64,000 nucleotides of DNA. Origin: UBA1206 sp050953105 (GTDB taxonomy: Bacteria > Bacillota > Clostridia > Oscillospirales > CAG-382). Under the pieces are notes generated by a model. It saw only the letters and a list, made by a program, of their open reading frames with translations. It searched no databases and was not told the DNA's origin. Position 1 is the stretch's first letter. Each line of letters starts with the position of its first letter. Shown one piece after another: positions 1 to 8,323 of the stretch. Position numbers and translations under genes: made by a program. The stretch spans positions 310,001 through 374,000 of the forward strand of contig JBMNMA010000004.1 of NCBI GenBank assembly GCA_050953105.1, in the 5' to 3' direction.

Positions 1-1
1 A

Positions 2-3000
2 TTGTTCTGCGAAAGGATTTTCGGGCCCACCAAAGACTGGGAATGCCACTGCGGCAAATATAAAAGAGGAGCAAGATACAAGGGCAAAATATGCGAAAAG
101 TGCGGCGTTGAAATAACCACCAACAAGGTGCGCCGTGAACGCATGGGCCATGTGGAGCTTGCCGCCCCCGTATCACATATATGGTATTTCAGGGCAATCC
201 CCTCCAAAATGGGCCTTCTCCTTGATCTTTCCCCCAAGCTTCTTGAAAAAGTTCTTTACTTTGCAAGCTATATAGTAATAGATCCGGGCGACACCCCCCT
301 TGAAAAGAAACAGCTTTTGTCCGAACAGCAGTATAAGGACAACTACGAAAAATATGAAGACGATTTCCGGGTGGGAATGGGCGCTGAGGCCATAAAAGAA
401 CTGTTACAGGAAATCGACCTTGAGGAGCTTGCAGCCTACCTTAAGCGGGAACTTCAAACCGCCCAGGGACAAAGGCGTGTGAGATTTATAAAGCGCCTTG
501 AGGTGGTGGAGGCTTTCCGCCTTTCGGGCAACCGCCCCGAATGGATGATACTTGAAGCCCTCCCCGTCATCCCCCCCGACATACGCCCCATGGTCCAGCT
601 GGACGGCGGCAGATTTGCCACCTCCGACCTTAACGACCTGTACAGGCGTGTTATTAACCGTAACAACCGCCTCAAACGCCTTATCGAGCTTGAGGCTCCC
701 GAAATAATTATAAGAAACGAAAAGCGTATGCTTCAGGAAGCCGTTGATGCCCTTATCGACAACGGCCGCCGCGGACGTCCCGTAACCGGTCCCAACAACC
801 GGCCGCTTAAATCCCTTTCCGAAATGCTACGGGGTAAGCAGGGACGTTTCAGGCAGAACCTACTGGGCAAACGTGTTGACTATTCCGGCCGTTCGGTTAT
901 AGTCGTCGGCCCCGAACTCAAGATTTATCAGTGCGGTCTTCCCAAAGAGATGGCTCTCGAGCTTTTCAAACCCTTTGTTATGAAAACTCTGGTTTCCACC
1001 GGGAAGTCCACCAACATAAAAGACGCCAAGAAACGGGTTGAAAGAGCAACCCCCGAGGTTTGGGACGCCCTTGATGCGGTAATTAAGGAACATCCCGTTC
1101 TGTTAAACCGTGCGCCTACCCTTCACAGACTGTCTATTCAGGCCTTCGAGCCCATACTGGTGGAAGGCAGAGCAATCAAGCTCCATCCTCTGGTATGCCC
1201 CGCATTCAACGCCGACTTCGACGGCGACCAGATGCCTGTTCACGTTCCGCTGTCCGCAGAGGCCCAGGCAGAAGCCAGGTTCCTTATGCTTTCGGCAAAC
1301 AACCTGTTAAAGCCGGTTAACGGCCACGCCGTAACCGTTCCTTCCCAGGACATGGTGCTTGGTTCCTACTTCTTAACCCTTGACAAGGAAAACGAAAGAG
1401 GCGAAGGCAAGCATTTTGCCGACATAGACGAGGCCGTTATGGCTTTTGAAAACGGCTATCTGTCGCTTCATGCCAAAATCTACGTCCGCATAACCAAGCT
1501 AATTAACGGCCAGCCTGTAACAGGCGAGGTTTATACCACCCTCGGCCGCCTTATATTCAACAAACCCATACCCCAGGACCTTGGCTTTGTGGACCGCAGC
1601 AACCCGGCCAATCTGTTAAAGCCCGAAATCGACTTCGTTACCACCAGCAACGAGCTTGCCCAGATTATCGACCGCTGCATTAGAAAGCACGGCAACGCCG
1701 TTACCTGCGAAGTGCTTGACAAAATTAAGGCCATGGGCTTTAAGTATTCCACCAGAGGGGCAATGACCATATCGGTTTACGACATGACCATACCCCCTGA
1801 AAAGAAGGACCTCCTTGCAGAAGCCGACGAAAAGGTTGATATTATAAACGAATACTACCAGAGCGGCCTTCTTTCCGACGAGGAACGTTCAAGGCGTGTC
1901 ATAGAAATCTGGGAAAAATGCACCAAGGACGTTACCGACGCCCTTCAGCGCAACCTTGACCGCTACAATCCTATTAACATGATGGCGGTTTCAGGCGCGA
2001 GAGGTTCTATAAAGCAGATAAGACAGCTCGCCGGCATGCGTGGCCTTATGGCCTCCGCCTCCGGTCAGACCATAGAGCTGCCCATTAAGGCAAACTTCCG
2101 CGAAGGCATGAAGATTCTCGAATACTTCACCGCCGCCCGTGGTGCCCGTAAAGGCCTTGCCGATACGGCGCTTAGAACAGCCGACTCGGGTTACCTTACA
2201 AGGCGTCTTGTTGACGTTTCCCAGGATGTTATTATCCGTGAGGAAGACTGCGGCGACAAGCGTGGCCTTTGGGTAAGCAAAATTGCCGAATATCAGGGCA
2301 ATAAAGAAGCGGTTATCGAAAAATTCGAAGAACGCCTTGTTGGCAGATATACGGTTGATGATGTTATAAATCCCGTATCTGGTGAAATAATAGTTCCCGC
2401 CGACACAATGATAAGCGAGGAACAGGCCGCCGAGGTTAAGGCAGCGGGTATCGAAAGAGTTCATATCCGTTCCGTTATTAACTGTAAGGCAAAACACGGT
2501 GCCTGCGTTAAATGCTACGGTGCCGACCTGTCCAGCGGACGTCCCGTTTCCATCGGCGAAGCGGTGGGTATTATAGCCGCCCAGTCAATAGGCGAACCGG
2601 GCACACAGCTTACCATGAGAACCTTCCACTCCGGCGGTGTTGCCGGCGGCGACATCACACAAGGTCTGCCGAGAGTTGAGGAGATTTTCGAAGCCCGCAA
2701 GCCCAAAAAATCCGCCCTTCTTTCGGAATTTGACGGAACTGTCCGGATAGAAGAGGTCAAAAAATCAAAGCATATTGTTGTCAAGGATGATTACACCGGT
2801 GAAGAAAAGGTGTTCACCATACCCTATATGACCAAGATTATAGTGGAAGACGGTGAAAAGGTGAGAAAGTGCCAGAAGTTAACCGAAGGCACCGAAACCC
2901 CCGGCGATATACTCCGCATCTCCGGCCTTGACGCAGTTTACTCATATATTATTAAGGAAATCCAGAAGGTCTACCGTCTGCAGGGCGTTGAGATTGCAGA

Positions 3001-3433
3001 CAAGCATATCGAAATTATCGCCCGCCAGATGACAAGGAAAATCCGCATAGACAATCCCGGCGACACTGAATTCCTTGTCGGTTCTTCGGTAGATATTTCC
3101 GAATTCGACGCCGCTAACGAAAAGATCAGAGAGGCCAACGCCAAGAATCCCGGTTCCACCCCGCTTATGGAGGCCGAGGGAACGTCTTTGCTTTTGGGTA
3201 TAACCAAAGCATCCCTTTCCACCGACTCCTTCCTGTCGGCAGCATCCTTCCAGGAAACCACAAAGGTGCTTACCGAAGCTGCGGTTAAGGGCAAAATCGA
3301 CCCGCTGGTGGGGCTTAAGGAAAACGTCATAATCGGCAAGCTTATACCCGCCGGAACCGGTATGAGAAAGTATCGGGAAGTTGAAATAGACACCGGCGAT
3401 AAGTATGAAGAAGGGCTGTATTCCGCCGATTAA
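2..3433 (+). CDS. rpoC: DNA-directed RNA polymerase subunit beta' (5' end missing)
   Basis: Largest catalytic subunit of RNA polymerase. The window opens inside the gene, so about 40-50 N-terminal residues are missing; the first codon seen (Leu) is not a start. The N-terminal zinc motif is visible (CHCG at residues 16-19 and CEKCG at 31-35 of the fragment). The active-site Mg motif NADFDGDQM is at residues 403-411, and a second Cys cluster (NCKAKHGACVKC) lies further on. The rest aligns end to end with the usual 1180-1200 residue bacterial subunit and stops at a clean TAA. rpoB would be expected just upstream. No L7Ae-like ORF lies between rpoC and rpsL, although many Firmicutes have one there. 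Confidence 0.98.
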   Translation: MFCERIFGPTKDWECHCGKYKRGARYKGKICEKCGVEITTNKVRRERMGHVELAAPVSHIWYFRAIPSKMGLLLDLSPKLLEKVLYFASYIVIDPGDTPLEKKQLLSEQQYKDNYEKYEDDFRVGMGAEAIKELLQEIDLEELAAYLKRELQTAQGQRRVRFIKRLEVVEAFRLSGNRPEWMILEALPVIPPDIRPMVQLDGGRFATSDLNDLYRRVINRNNRLKRLIELEAPEIIIRNEKRMLQEAVDALIDNGRRGRPVTGPNNRPLKSLSEMLRGKQGRFRQNLLGKRVDYSGRSVIVVGPELKIYQCGLPKEMALELFKPFVMKTLVSTGKSTNIKDAKKRVERATPEVWDALDAVIKEHPVLLNRAPTLHRLSIQAFEPILVEGRAIKLHPLVCPAFNADFDGDQMPVHVPLSAEAQAEARFLMLSANNLLKPVNGHAVTVPSQDMVLGSYFLTLDKENERGEGKHFADIDEAVMAFENGYLSLHAKIYVRITKLINGQPVTGEVYTTLGRLIFNKPIPQDLGFVDRSNPANLLKPEIDFVTTSNELAQIIDRCIRKHGNAVTCEVLDKIKAMGFKYSTRGAMTISVYDMTIPPEKKDLLAEADEKVDIINEYYQSGLLSDEERSRRVIEIWEKCTKDVTDALQRNLDRYNPINMMAVSGARGSIKQIRQLAGMRGLMASASGQTIELPIKANFREGMKILEYFTAARGARKGLADTALRTADSGYLTRRLVDVSQDVIIREEDCGDKRGLWVSKIAEYQGNKEAVIEKFEERLVGRYTVDDVINPVSGEIIVPADTMISEEQAAEVKAAGIERVHIRSVINCKAKHGACVKCYGADLSSGRPVSIGEAVGIIAAQSIGEPGTQLTMRTFHSGGVAGGDITQGLPRVEEIFEARKPKKSALLSEFDGTVRIEEVKKSKHIVVKDDYTGEEKVFTIPYMTKIIVEDGEKVRKCQKLTEGTETPGDILRISGLDAVYSYIIKEIQKVYRLQGVEIADKHIEIIARQMTRKIRIDNPGDTEFLVGSSVDISEFDAANEKIREANAKNPGSTPLMEAEGTSLLLGITKASLSTDSFLSAASFQETTKVLTEAAVKGKIDPLVGLKENVIIGKLIPAGTGMRKYREVEIDTGDKYEEGLYSAD

Positions 3434-3446
3434 GCCAAATTGACTT

Positions 3447-3464
3447 AAAAAGGACACCTTTTTT
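3447..3464 (+). terminator. weak hairpin with T-run after rpoC
   Basis: AAAAAGG-ACA-CCTTTTT gives a 7-bp stem with a 3-nt loop and ends in six T's, 14 nt after the rpoC stop. The stem is mostly A:T, so it is at best a partial terminator. It sits between rpoC and a separate rpsL promoter. Confidence 0.4.
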
Positions 3465-3489
3465 AGGTTATATTCTATGCATCATACTA

Positions 3490-3518
3490 TTGACTTGATC
3501 GATAGTTTGATATATAAT
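3490..3518 (+). promoter_or_regulatory. sigma-A promoter of rpsL
   Basis: TTGACT (3490-3495), 17-nt spacer, TATAAT (3513-3518). The expected start is about 3525, giving a 30-nt leader with AGGAGG at 3544-3549 before the rpsL ATG. This lets the str genes be transcribed independently of rpoBC. Confidence 0.85.
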
Positions 3519-3555
3519 CAATTTGTTGTGAAAAAATTCGGAAAGGAGGAATACA

Positions 3556-3972
3556 ATGCCTACATTTAATCAGCTGGTTAGACACGGCAGGCAGAAGGTT
3601 TTCTACAAGTCCAAATCCCCTGCGCTTATGAAGGGAGTTAACACTCTTAAGAATTCTTCAATTGACCTTCCTTCACCCCAGAAGCGGGGCGTTTGCACCA
3701 AGGTAACCATCAAAACCCCTAAGAAGCCTAACTCGGCGCAGAGAAAGGTTGCCAGAGTAAGGTTAACCAACGGTATCGAAGTATGGTCCTACATCCCCGG
3801 CATAGGTCACAACCTTCAGGAACACTCGGTTGTCCTTGTTCGCGGCGGGAGAGTAAAAGACCTCCCCGGCGTACGTTACCATACCGTTCGTGGTACCCTT
3901 GATGTTCAGGGCGTGGCCAAGAGAAACCAGGGCCGTTCCAAATACGGCGCAAAGGCAGCCAAAAAGAAATAA
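3556..3972 (+). CDS. rpsL: 30S ribosomal protein S12
   Basis: Decoding-centre protein of the small subunit. At 138 residues it is the long Firmicutes form, with an extra segment around residues 22-39 compared with E. coli. The PKKPNS loop (55-60) and the VKDLPGVRYHT segment (100-110) are intact, so the lysines whose mutation gives streptomycin resistance look wild type. The residue after NSA is Gln (NSAQRK), where Leu is common. Start chosen at ATG 3556 with AGGAGG at good spacing. It has its own promoter and is followed after 157 nt by rpsG. Confidence 0.98.
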   Translation: MPTFNQLVRHGRQKVFYKSKSPALMKGVNTLKNSSIDLPSPQKRGVCTKVTIKTPKKPNSAQRKVARVRLTNGIEVWSYIPGIGHNLQEHSVVLVRGGRVKDLPGVRYHTVRGTLDVQGVAKRNQGRSKYGAKAAKKK

Positions 3973-4010
3973 TAATTACATTCATTGGTAAAGCGAAAAT
4001 CAATAAGTTC

Positions 4011-4057
4011 GTGTCAGGAACGCGATTTATATATAAATATATAACGCTTCTTGGCAC
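4011..4057 (+). promoter_or_regulatory. long intercistronic hairpin between rpsL and rpsG
   Basis: The arms 4011-4024 and 4045-4057 pair over 13 bp with two G:U pairs and one bulged C at 4021. They enclose an AT-rich 20-nt loop that contains a TTTATATATAAA palindrome. A T-rich stretch (ATTTATTTTT) follows about 8 nt later. It could be a partial terminator, an RNA-processing site or an S7-binding control element; in E. coli the S12-S7 intergenic region is where S7 represses translation. The role here is inference. Confidence 0.5.
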
Positions 4058-4129
4058 TGACGGGATTTATTTTTCGAGTACCTGTGAACTCATCAGGCCG
4101 TAAGGCCGCTAATGAAGGAGGGAAGAAAA

Positions 4130-4600
4130 GTGCCAAGAAGAGTGCGTGGTTTTAAAAGAGAAGTCCTCCCCGATCCCGTATACAATTCCGTATTGGTTAC
4201 CAAGCTTATAAACAATATAATGCTTGACGGGAAAAAGGGCGTTGCTCAAAAAATTATCTATGACGCATTTGAAATCGTCAAAGCCAAAAACGGGGCTGAT
4301 CCCCTTGAGCAGTTTAAAAAGGCTCTCGACAACATTATGCCCAATCTTGAAGTTAAAGCAGTCCGCCGCGGCGGCGCAAACTACCAGGTACCTATGGAAG
4401 TGCGCCCCGAAAGAAGGCAAACCCTTGGCCTGCGCTGGCTTATAACCTATGCCAGAGCTAGGAACGAGAAGACTATGAGCGAAAGACTTGCCGGCGAAAT
4501 TCTGGATGCTGTCAACAGCACCGGCGGCGCCGTCAAGAAGAGAGACGACACTCATAAAATGGCGGAAGCAAACAAGGCGTTTGCACATTATCGTTGGTAA
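4130..4600 (+). CDS. rpsG: 30S ribosomal protein S7
   Basis: Head-domain 16S rRNA binding protein that nucleates assembly of the small-subunit 3' domain. I take the GTG at 4130 as start: AAGGAGGG (4115-4122) lies 7 nt upstream, and the product is then 156 residues beginning MPRRVRGFKR, the standard S7 length. An in-frame ATG at 4112 sits upstream of that Shine-Dalgarno and would add six non-conserved residues. The core (NSVLVTKLINNIM, GGANYQVPMEV, LRWL) is typical. A perfect 9-bp hairpin separates it from fusA. Confidence 0.97.
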   Translation: MPRRVRGFKREVLPDPVYNSVLVTKLINNIMLDGKKGVAQKIIYDAFEIVKAKNGADPLEQFKKALDNIMPNLEVKAVRRGGANYQVPMEVRPERRQTLGLRWLITYARARNEKTMSERLAGEILDAVNSTGGAVKKRDDTHKMAEANKAFAHYRW

Positions 4601-4617
4601 ACATTTATTCCGCAGAA

Positions 4618-4641
4618 CTACACCCGGTTTTGCGGGTGTAG
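4618..4641 (+). promoter_or_regulatory. perfect 9-bp hairpin just upstream of fusA
   Basis: CTACACCCG (4618-4626), loop GTTTTG, CGGGTGTAG (4633-4641). No T-run follows, so this is not a standard terminator. It ends 10 nt before the fusA Shine-Dalgarno and may shape processing or relative translation of the rpsG-fusA mRNA. Confidence 0.6.
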
Positions 4642-4662
4642 TAATTGCGGGAAGGAGAAAAT

Positions 4663-6756
4663 ATGCCATCTACGGAAAAATATCCCCTTAATAAAATGCG
4701 CAACATCGGAATAATGGCGCATATAGATGCGGGGAAAACCACAACAACAGAAAGAATCCTGTTTTATACAGGAAAAACCCATAAGATCGGGGAGGTTCAC
4801 GAAGGCGCTGCAACCATGGACTGGATGGAGCAGGAACAAAAGAGAGGTATAACCATAACCTCGGCCGCCACCACCTGTCATTGGAAGGGACATCGCATTA
4901 ATATTATAGACACCCCGGGACATGTGGATTTCACCGTCGAGGTGGAACGCTCCCTGCGTATACTCGACGGCGCAGTTGCGGTTTTTTGCGCCAAAGGGGG
5001 TGTCGAGCCTCAGTCGGAAACCGTTTGGCGTCAGGCAGACAAATATAAAGTTCCCAGGATGGCCTATGTCAATAAAATGGATATAATGGGGGCCAACTTC
5101 TACCGGGTAGTAGACATGATGACCGACCGGCTGAAGACCAACCCCGTTCCCATTCAGCTTCCCATAGGCAGTGAGTCCGATTTTAAGGGAATCATTGACC
5201 TTGTGAAAATGAAGGCCTATTTCTACAACGACGATATGGGAATAGATATAATCGAAACCGATATACCCGCCGAATATGCAGAAAAGGCCGACAAATACCG
5301 CACCAATCTGTTGGAACACGTGGCTGAATTTGACGACAGCCTGCTTGAAAAATACCTCGAAGGCGAAGAATTAAGCCTTGACGAGGTAAAGAACGCTATC
5401 CGTCAAGCCACCATTAACAACAAATTCATCCCTGTGCTTTGCGGCACATCATATAAAAACAAAGGCGTTCAGAAGCTCCTTGACGCCATCATTGACTACA
5501 TGCCCTCCCCCGTTGACATTCCCGCTATCGAGGGTGTAAACCCCAATACCGGTAAACAGGAGGAAAGGCATCCTACCGAGGACGAACCCTTCTCGGCTCT
5601 TGTGTTCAAGATAATGACCGACCCCTTTGTGGCAGGCAAGCTTTGCTATATAAGGGTTTACTCGGGCCGTATTAAGAGCGGTGACACCATTTACAATCCC
5701 GCCCGCAAGAAGAGAGAGCGTCTCGGCCGTCTGGTGCTTATGCACGCCAACCACCGTGAGGAAATTGACTCGATGGGCGCAGGGGAAATAGCCGCCATCA
5801 TTTCTGCAAAGAACATGACCACCGGCGACACCCTTTGCGACGAAAAGAACCCCATTGTCCTTGAATCCATGGACTTCCCCGAACCCGTTATAAGGGTTGC
5901 CATTGAGCCCAAGACAAAAGCCGGTCAGGAAAAGATGGCTCTTGCCCTTGCAGACCTTGCAGAGGAAGATCCCACCTTTAAGTCCTACACCGACTCCGAA
6001 ACCGGCCAGACCATAATCGCCGGCATGGGCGAACTTCACCTTGAAATAATCGTTGACCGTCTGCTGCGTGAATTCCGCATAGAGGCCAACGTGGGTAATC
6101 CCCAGGTTTCCTACCGCGAAACCATACGCCGTCAGGCCAAGGCAGAAGGCAGGTTTATACGCCAGTCGGGCGGTAAAGGCCAATACGGTCATGTCATTAT
6201 CACAATCGAGCCCAACGAGCAGGGCGCCGGCTTTAAATTTGTGGACAACGTCAAGAACGGGGACATTCCTTCGGAATATATTCCCGCAGTGGAAGACGGC
6301 ATAAAGTCTGCTATGCAGGCGGGCGTGCTGGCCGGCTACAACGTAGTTGACGTTATCGCCACCCTTGAAGGCGGTTCCTACCACGAAGTTGACTCTTCGG
6401 AAATGGCATTTAAGATCGCCGGCTCCATGGCCTTCAAAGAGGCAATGCAGAAAGCCGATCCCGTGCTTACCGAGCCCATTATGCAGGTTAACGTGGTATG
6501 CCCCGACGAATATATCGGCGACATCATCGGCGACATTACCTCCCGCAGAGGCAGCATCACCGGTATCGATTCGGATAACGGCGTACAGCAGATTTCGGCT
6601 CACGTGCCCCTGTCTTGTATGTTCGGCTACGCTACCGATATGAGATCCAAGACCCAGGGACGCGGCGTTTACACCATGCAGCCCAGCCATTATGCAGAGG
6701 TTCCCAAGTCCGTTCAGGAACAAATAACCTCCAACATGGCTAAGTCCAATCAGTAA
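4663..6756 (+). CDS. fusA: elongation factor G
   Basis: Translocation GTPase; also acts with RRF in ribosome recycling. ATG 4663 is preferred over an upstream in-frame TTG at 4645 because GAAGGAGAA (4651-4658) lies directly before it; this gives 697 residues, the usual length. The G1 motif AHIDAGKT is at residues 19-26, followed by RGITI, DTPGHVDF and NKMD in order, then domains II-V including the conserved GGSYHEVDSSE stretch. It follows rpsG in the str order. A weak AGGGTA/TACCCT hairpin lies shortly after the stop, before the separate tuf promoter. Confidence 0.98.
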   Translation: MPSTEKYPLNKMRNIGIMAHIDAGKTTTTERILFYTGKTHKIGEVHEGAATMDWMEQEQKRGITITSAATTCHWKGHRINIIDTPGHVDFTVEVERSLRILDGAVAVFCAKGGVEPQSETVWRQADKYKVPRMAYVNKMDIMGANFYRVVDMMTDRLKTNPVPIQLPIGSESDFKGIIDLVKMKAYFYNDDMGIDIIETDIPAEYAEKADKYRTNLLEHVAEFDDSLLEKYLEGEELSLDEVKNAIRQATINNKFIPVLCGTSYKNKGVQKLLDAIIDYMPSPVDIPAIEGVNPNTGKQEERHPTEDEPFSALVFKIMTDPFVAGKLCYIRVYSGRIKSGDTIYNPARKKRERLGRLVLMHANHREEIDSMGAGEIAAIISAKNMTTGDTLCDEKNPIVLESMDFPEPVIRVAIEPKTKAGQEKMALALADLAEEDPTFKSYTDSETGQTIIAGMGELHLEIIVDRLLREFRIEANVGNPQVSYRETIRRQAKAEGRFIRQSGGKGQYGHVIITIEPNEQGAGFKFVDNVKNGDIPSEYIPAVEDGIKSAMQAGVLAGYNVVDVIATLEGGSYHEVDSSEMAFKIAGSMAFKEAMQKADPVLTEPIMQVNVVCPDEYIGDIIGDITSRRGSITGIDSDNGVQQISAHVPLSCMFGYATDMRSKTQGRGVYTMQPSHYAEVPKSVQEQITSNMAKSNQ

Positions 6757-6822
6757 GCATAGGCTTTAAGGGTAAAAACTACCCTAAAACAGCCATTTAG
6801 TATATATTTTTCCAAAAAAGCC

Positions 6823-6850
6823 TTGACTTGCAGGAAAAATTTAATATAAT
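6823..6850 (+). promoter_or_regulatory. sigma-A promoter of tuf
   Basis: TTGACT (6823-6828), 16-nt spacer, TATAAT (6845-6850), then an AT-rich leader and AGGAGG at 6893-6898 seven bases before the ATG. It uncouples tuf from fusA, fitting the higher demand for EF-Tu. Confidence 0.85.
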
Positions 6851-6904
6851 GAAACCATACGAAAAATTAAAAATTAAATTATTATCTTACTCAGGAGGAT
6901 AAAA

Positions 6905-8110
6905 ATGGCAAAATCTAAATTTGAAAGATCAAAGCCGCATGTTAACATCGGTACCATTGGTCACGTTGACCATGGCAAAACCACACTAACCGCAGCTATA
7001 ACCAAGACTCTTTCCCTTAAAGACACTTCCATTGAATATTTGGCATATGACCAGATCGACAATGCTCCCGAAGAAAAGGCAAGAGGTATAACCATTAATA
7101 CCCGTCACGTTGAGTATCAGACCGAAAAGCGTCACTACGCTCACGTTGACTGTCCGGGCCACGCCGACTATGTTAAAAACATGATCACCGGCGCTGCTCA
7201 GATGGACGGCGCCATCCTCGTGGTTGCCGCTACCGACGGCCCCATGCAGCAGACTCGTGAACACATACTCCTTGCCCGTCAGGTTGGCGTTCCCGCCATC
7301 GTTGTTTACCTCAACAAGTGCGACCTGGTTGACGACGAAGAGCTGCTTGAAATCGTTGAAATGGAAGTTCGTGAACTTCTTTCCGAATACAACTTCCCCG
7401 GCGACGAAACCCCCATTATTCGTGGTTCCGCCCGTGAAGCTCTTATGTGCGATTCCAAGGACATCAACGATCCCTGCTACAAGTCCATTATTGAACTTAT
7501 GGATGCTGTTGACTCCTTCATCCCCACCCCCGACAGAAAAGCCGACCTTCCCTTCCTTATGCCTGTTGAAGACGTGTTCTCCATCACAGGCCGTGGTACC
7601 GTTGCTACCGGTCGTGTTGACCGTGGTACCGTTAAGGTTTACGACAACGTTGAAATCGTTGGTCTCCAGGAAAAGGCTAAACCCACCGTTGTTACCGGTC
7701 TTGAAATGTTCCGTAAGCTGCTTGAGTACGCAGAAGCCGGCGAAAACGTTGGCTGCCTCCTCCGCGGCATAGACAAGAAAGACATTGAAAGAGGCCAGGT
7801 TCTTGCTAAACCCGGCACCATTAAGCCCTATAAGAAGTTTATGGGACAGGTTTACGTTCTTACCGAAAAGGAAGGCGGCCGTCATAAACCCTTCTTCTCC
7901 AACTATCGTCCCCAGTTCTATTTCAGAACTACCGACGTTACCGGCGTTATCACCCTTCCCGAAGGCGTTGACATGTGCCGTCCCGGCGACAACGTAAACA
8001 TGTACGTTGAACTCATCACCCCCATCGCCATTGAAAAGGGACTTCGCTTCGCTATCCGTGAAGGCGGCAGAACCGTTGGCTCGGGCGTTGTTGTTGAAAT
8101 AAACGAGTAA
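6905..8110 (+). CDS. tuf: elongation factor Tu
   Basis: GTPase that delivers aminoacyl-tRNA to the ribosome. At 401 residues it is full length: GHVDHGKT at residues 19-26, RGITI, DCPGHADY and NKCD in order, then beta-barrel domains 2 and 3 (GGRHKPFF, GGRTVGSG). Codon use is strongly biased, as expected for very high expression. Some normally constant positions differ: switch I reads TINTRHVEYQT where Ala is usual before HVE, and GPMQQTREH replaces GPMPQTREH. An FMN riboswitch starts only 20 nt after the stop with no terminator between. Confidence 0.98.
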   Translation: MAKSKFERSKPHVNIGTIGHVDHGKTTLTAAITKTLSLKDTSIEYLAYDQIDNAPEEKARGITINTRHVEYQTEKRHYAHVDCPGHADYVKNMITGAAQMDGAILVVAATDGPMQQTREHILLARQVGVPAIVVYLNKCDLVDDEELLEIVEMEVRELLSEYNFPGDETPIIRGSAREALMCDSKDINDPCYKSIIELMDAVDSFIPTPDRKADLPFLMPVEDVFSITGRGTVATGRVDRGTVKVYDNVEIVGLQEKAKPTVVTGLEMFRKLLEYAEAGENVGCLLRGIDKKDIERGQVLAKPGTIKPYKKFMGQVYVLTEKEGGRHKPFFSNYRPQFYFRTTDVTGVITLPEGVDMCRPGDNVNMYVELITPIAIEKGLRFAIREGGRTVGSGVVVEINE

Positions 8111-8130
8111 TTTTAAAAAATTGAATATAC

Positions 8131-8248
8131 GCTTCGGGGCGGGGTGAAAATCCCCACCGGCTGTCAAAGTCAGCTAACGCAGGATTAAGCCCCTGCGCCG
8201 AGCGGGTGGAATTCCCGCACCGACGGTTAAAGTCCGGATGATAGAAGC
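8131..8248 (+). promoter_or_regulatory. FMN riboswitch (RFN element)
   Basis: The sequence follows the RFN consensus through all six helices, including GGGGTGAAAATCCCCACCGG, AGCGGGTGGAATTCCCGC and CGACGGTTAAAGTCCGGATG. P1 closes with GCTTC (8131-8135) against GAAGC (8244-8248). Downstream, GCAAAAT (8247-8253) can pair with ATTTTGC (8264-8270). That antiterminator uses bases from both P1 and the terminator's 5' arm, so the folds exclude each other. Known RFN elements switch expression off when FMN is bound. Here it controls the 163-residue protein and ribU. Confidence 0.95.
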
Positions 8249-8267
8249 AAAATCAAAACTGTAATTT

Positions 8268-8296
8268 TGCGCCCCCTTTATGGGGGCGCATTTTTT
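8268..8296 (+). terminator. riboswitch-controlled intrinsic terminator
   Basis: TGCGCCCCC (8268-8276), loop TTTAT, GGGGGCGCA (8282-8290), then six T's. It is a perfect 9-bp GC-rich stem, the expression platform of the FMN riboswitch. As no other terminator is visible after tuf, it may also end tuf transcripts. Confidence 0.92.
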
Positions 8297-8323
8297 ATAA
8301 TTTCTTGCAAAAGGGGGAACACC

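Noticed and set aside
4112..4129. ATG 4112 as the rpsG start
   Set aside because: It lies upstream of the ribosome site used by GTG 4130 and would add residues not found in S7.
5449..6723. 424-codon open frame on the strand opposite fusA
   Set aside because: Shadow of the strongly biased codon use of fusA; composition is odd, there is no ribosome site, and the sense frame is a universally conserved gene.
6769..6785. Hairpin AGGGTA-AAAAC-TACCCT after fusA as a terminator
   Set aside because: Only 6 bp, followed by AAAACAGCC and no T-run.
6986..8167. 393-codon open frame opposite tuf
   Set aside because: Same cause: a Gly/Val/Asn-rich antisense shadow that runs into the riboswitch.
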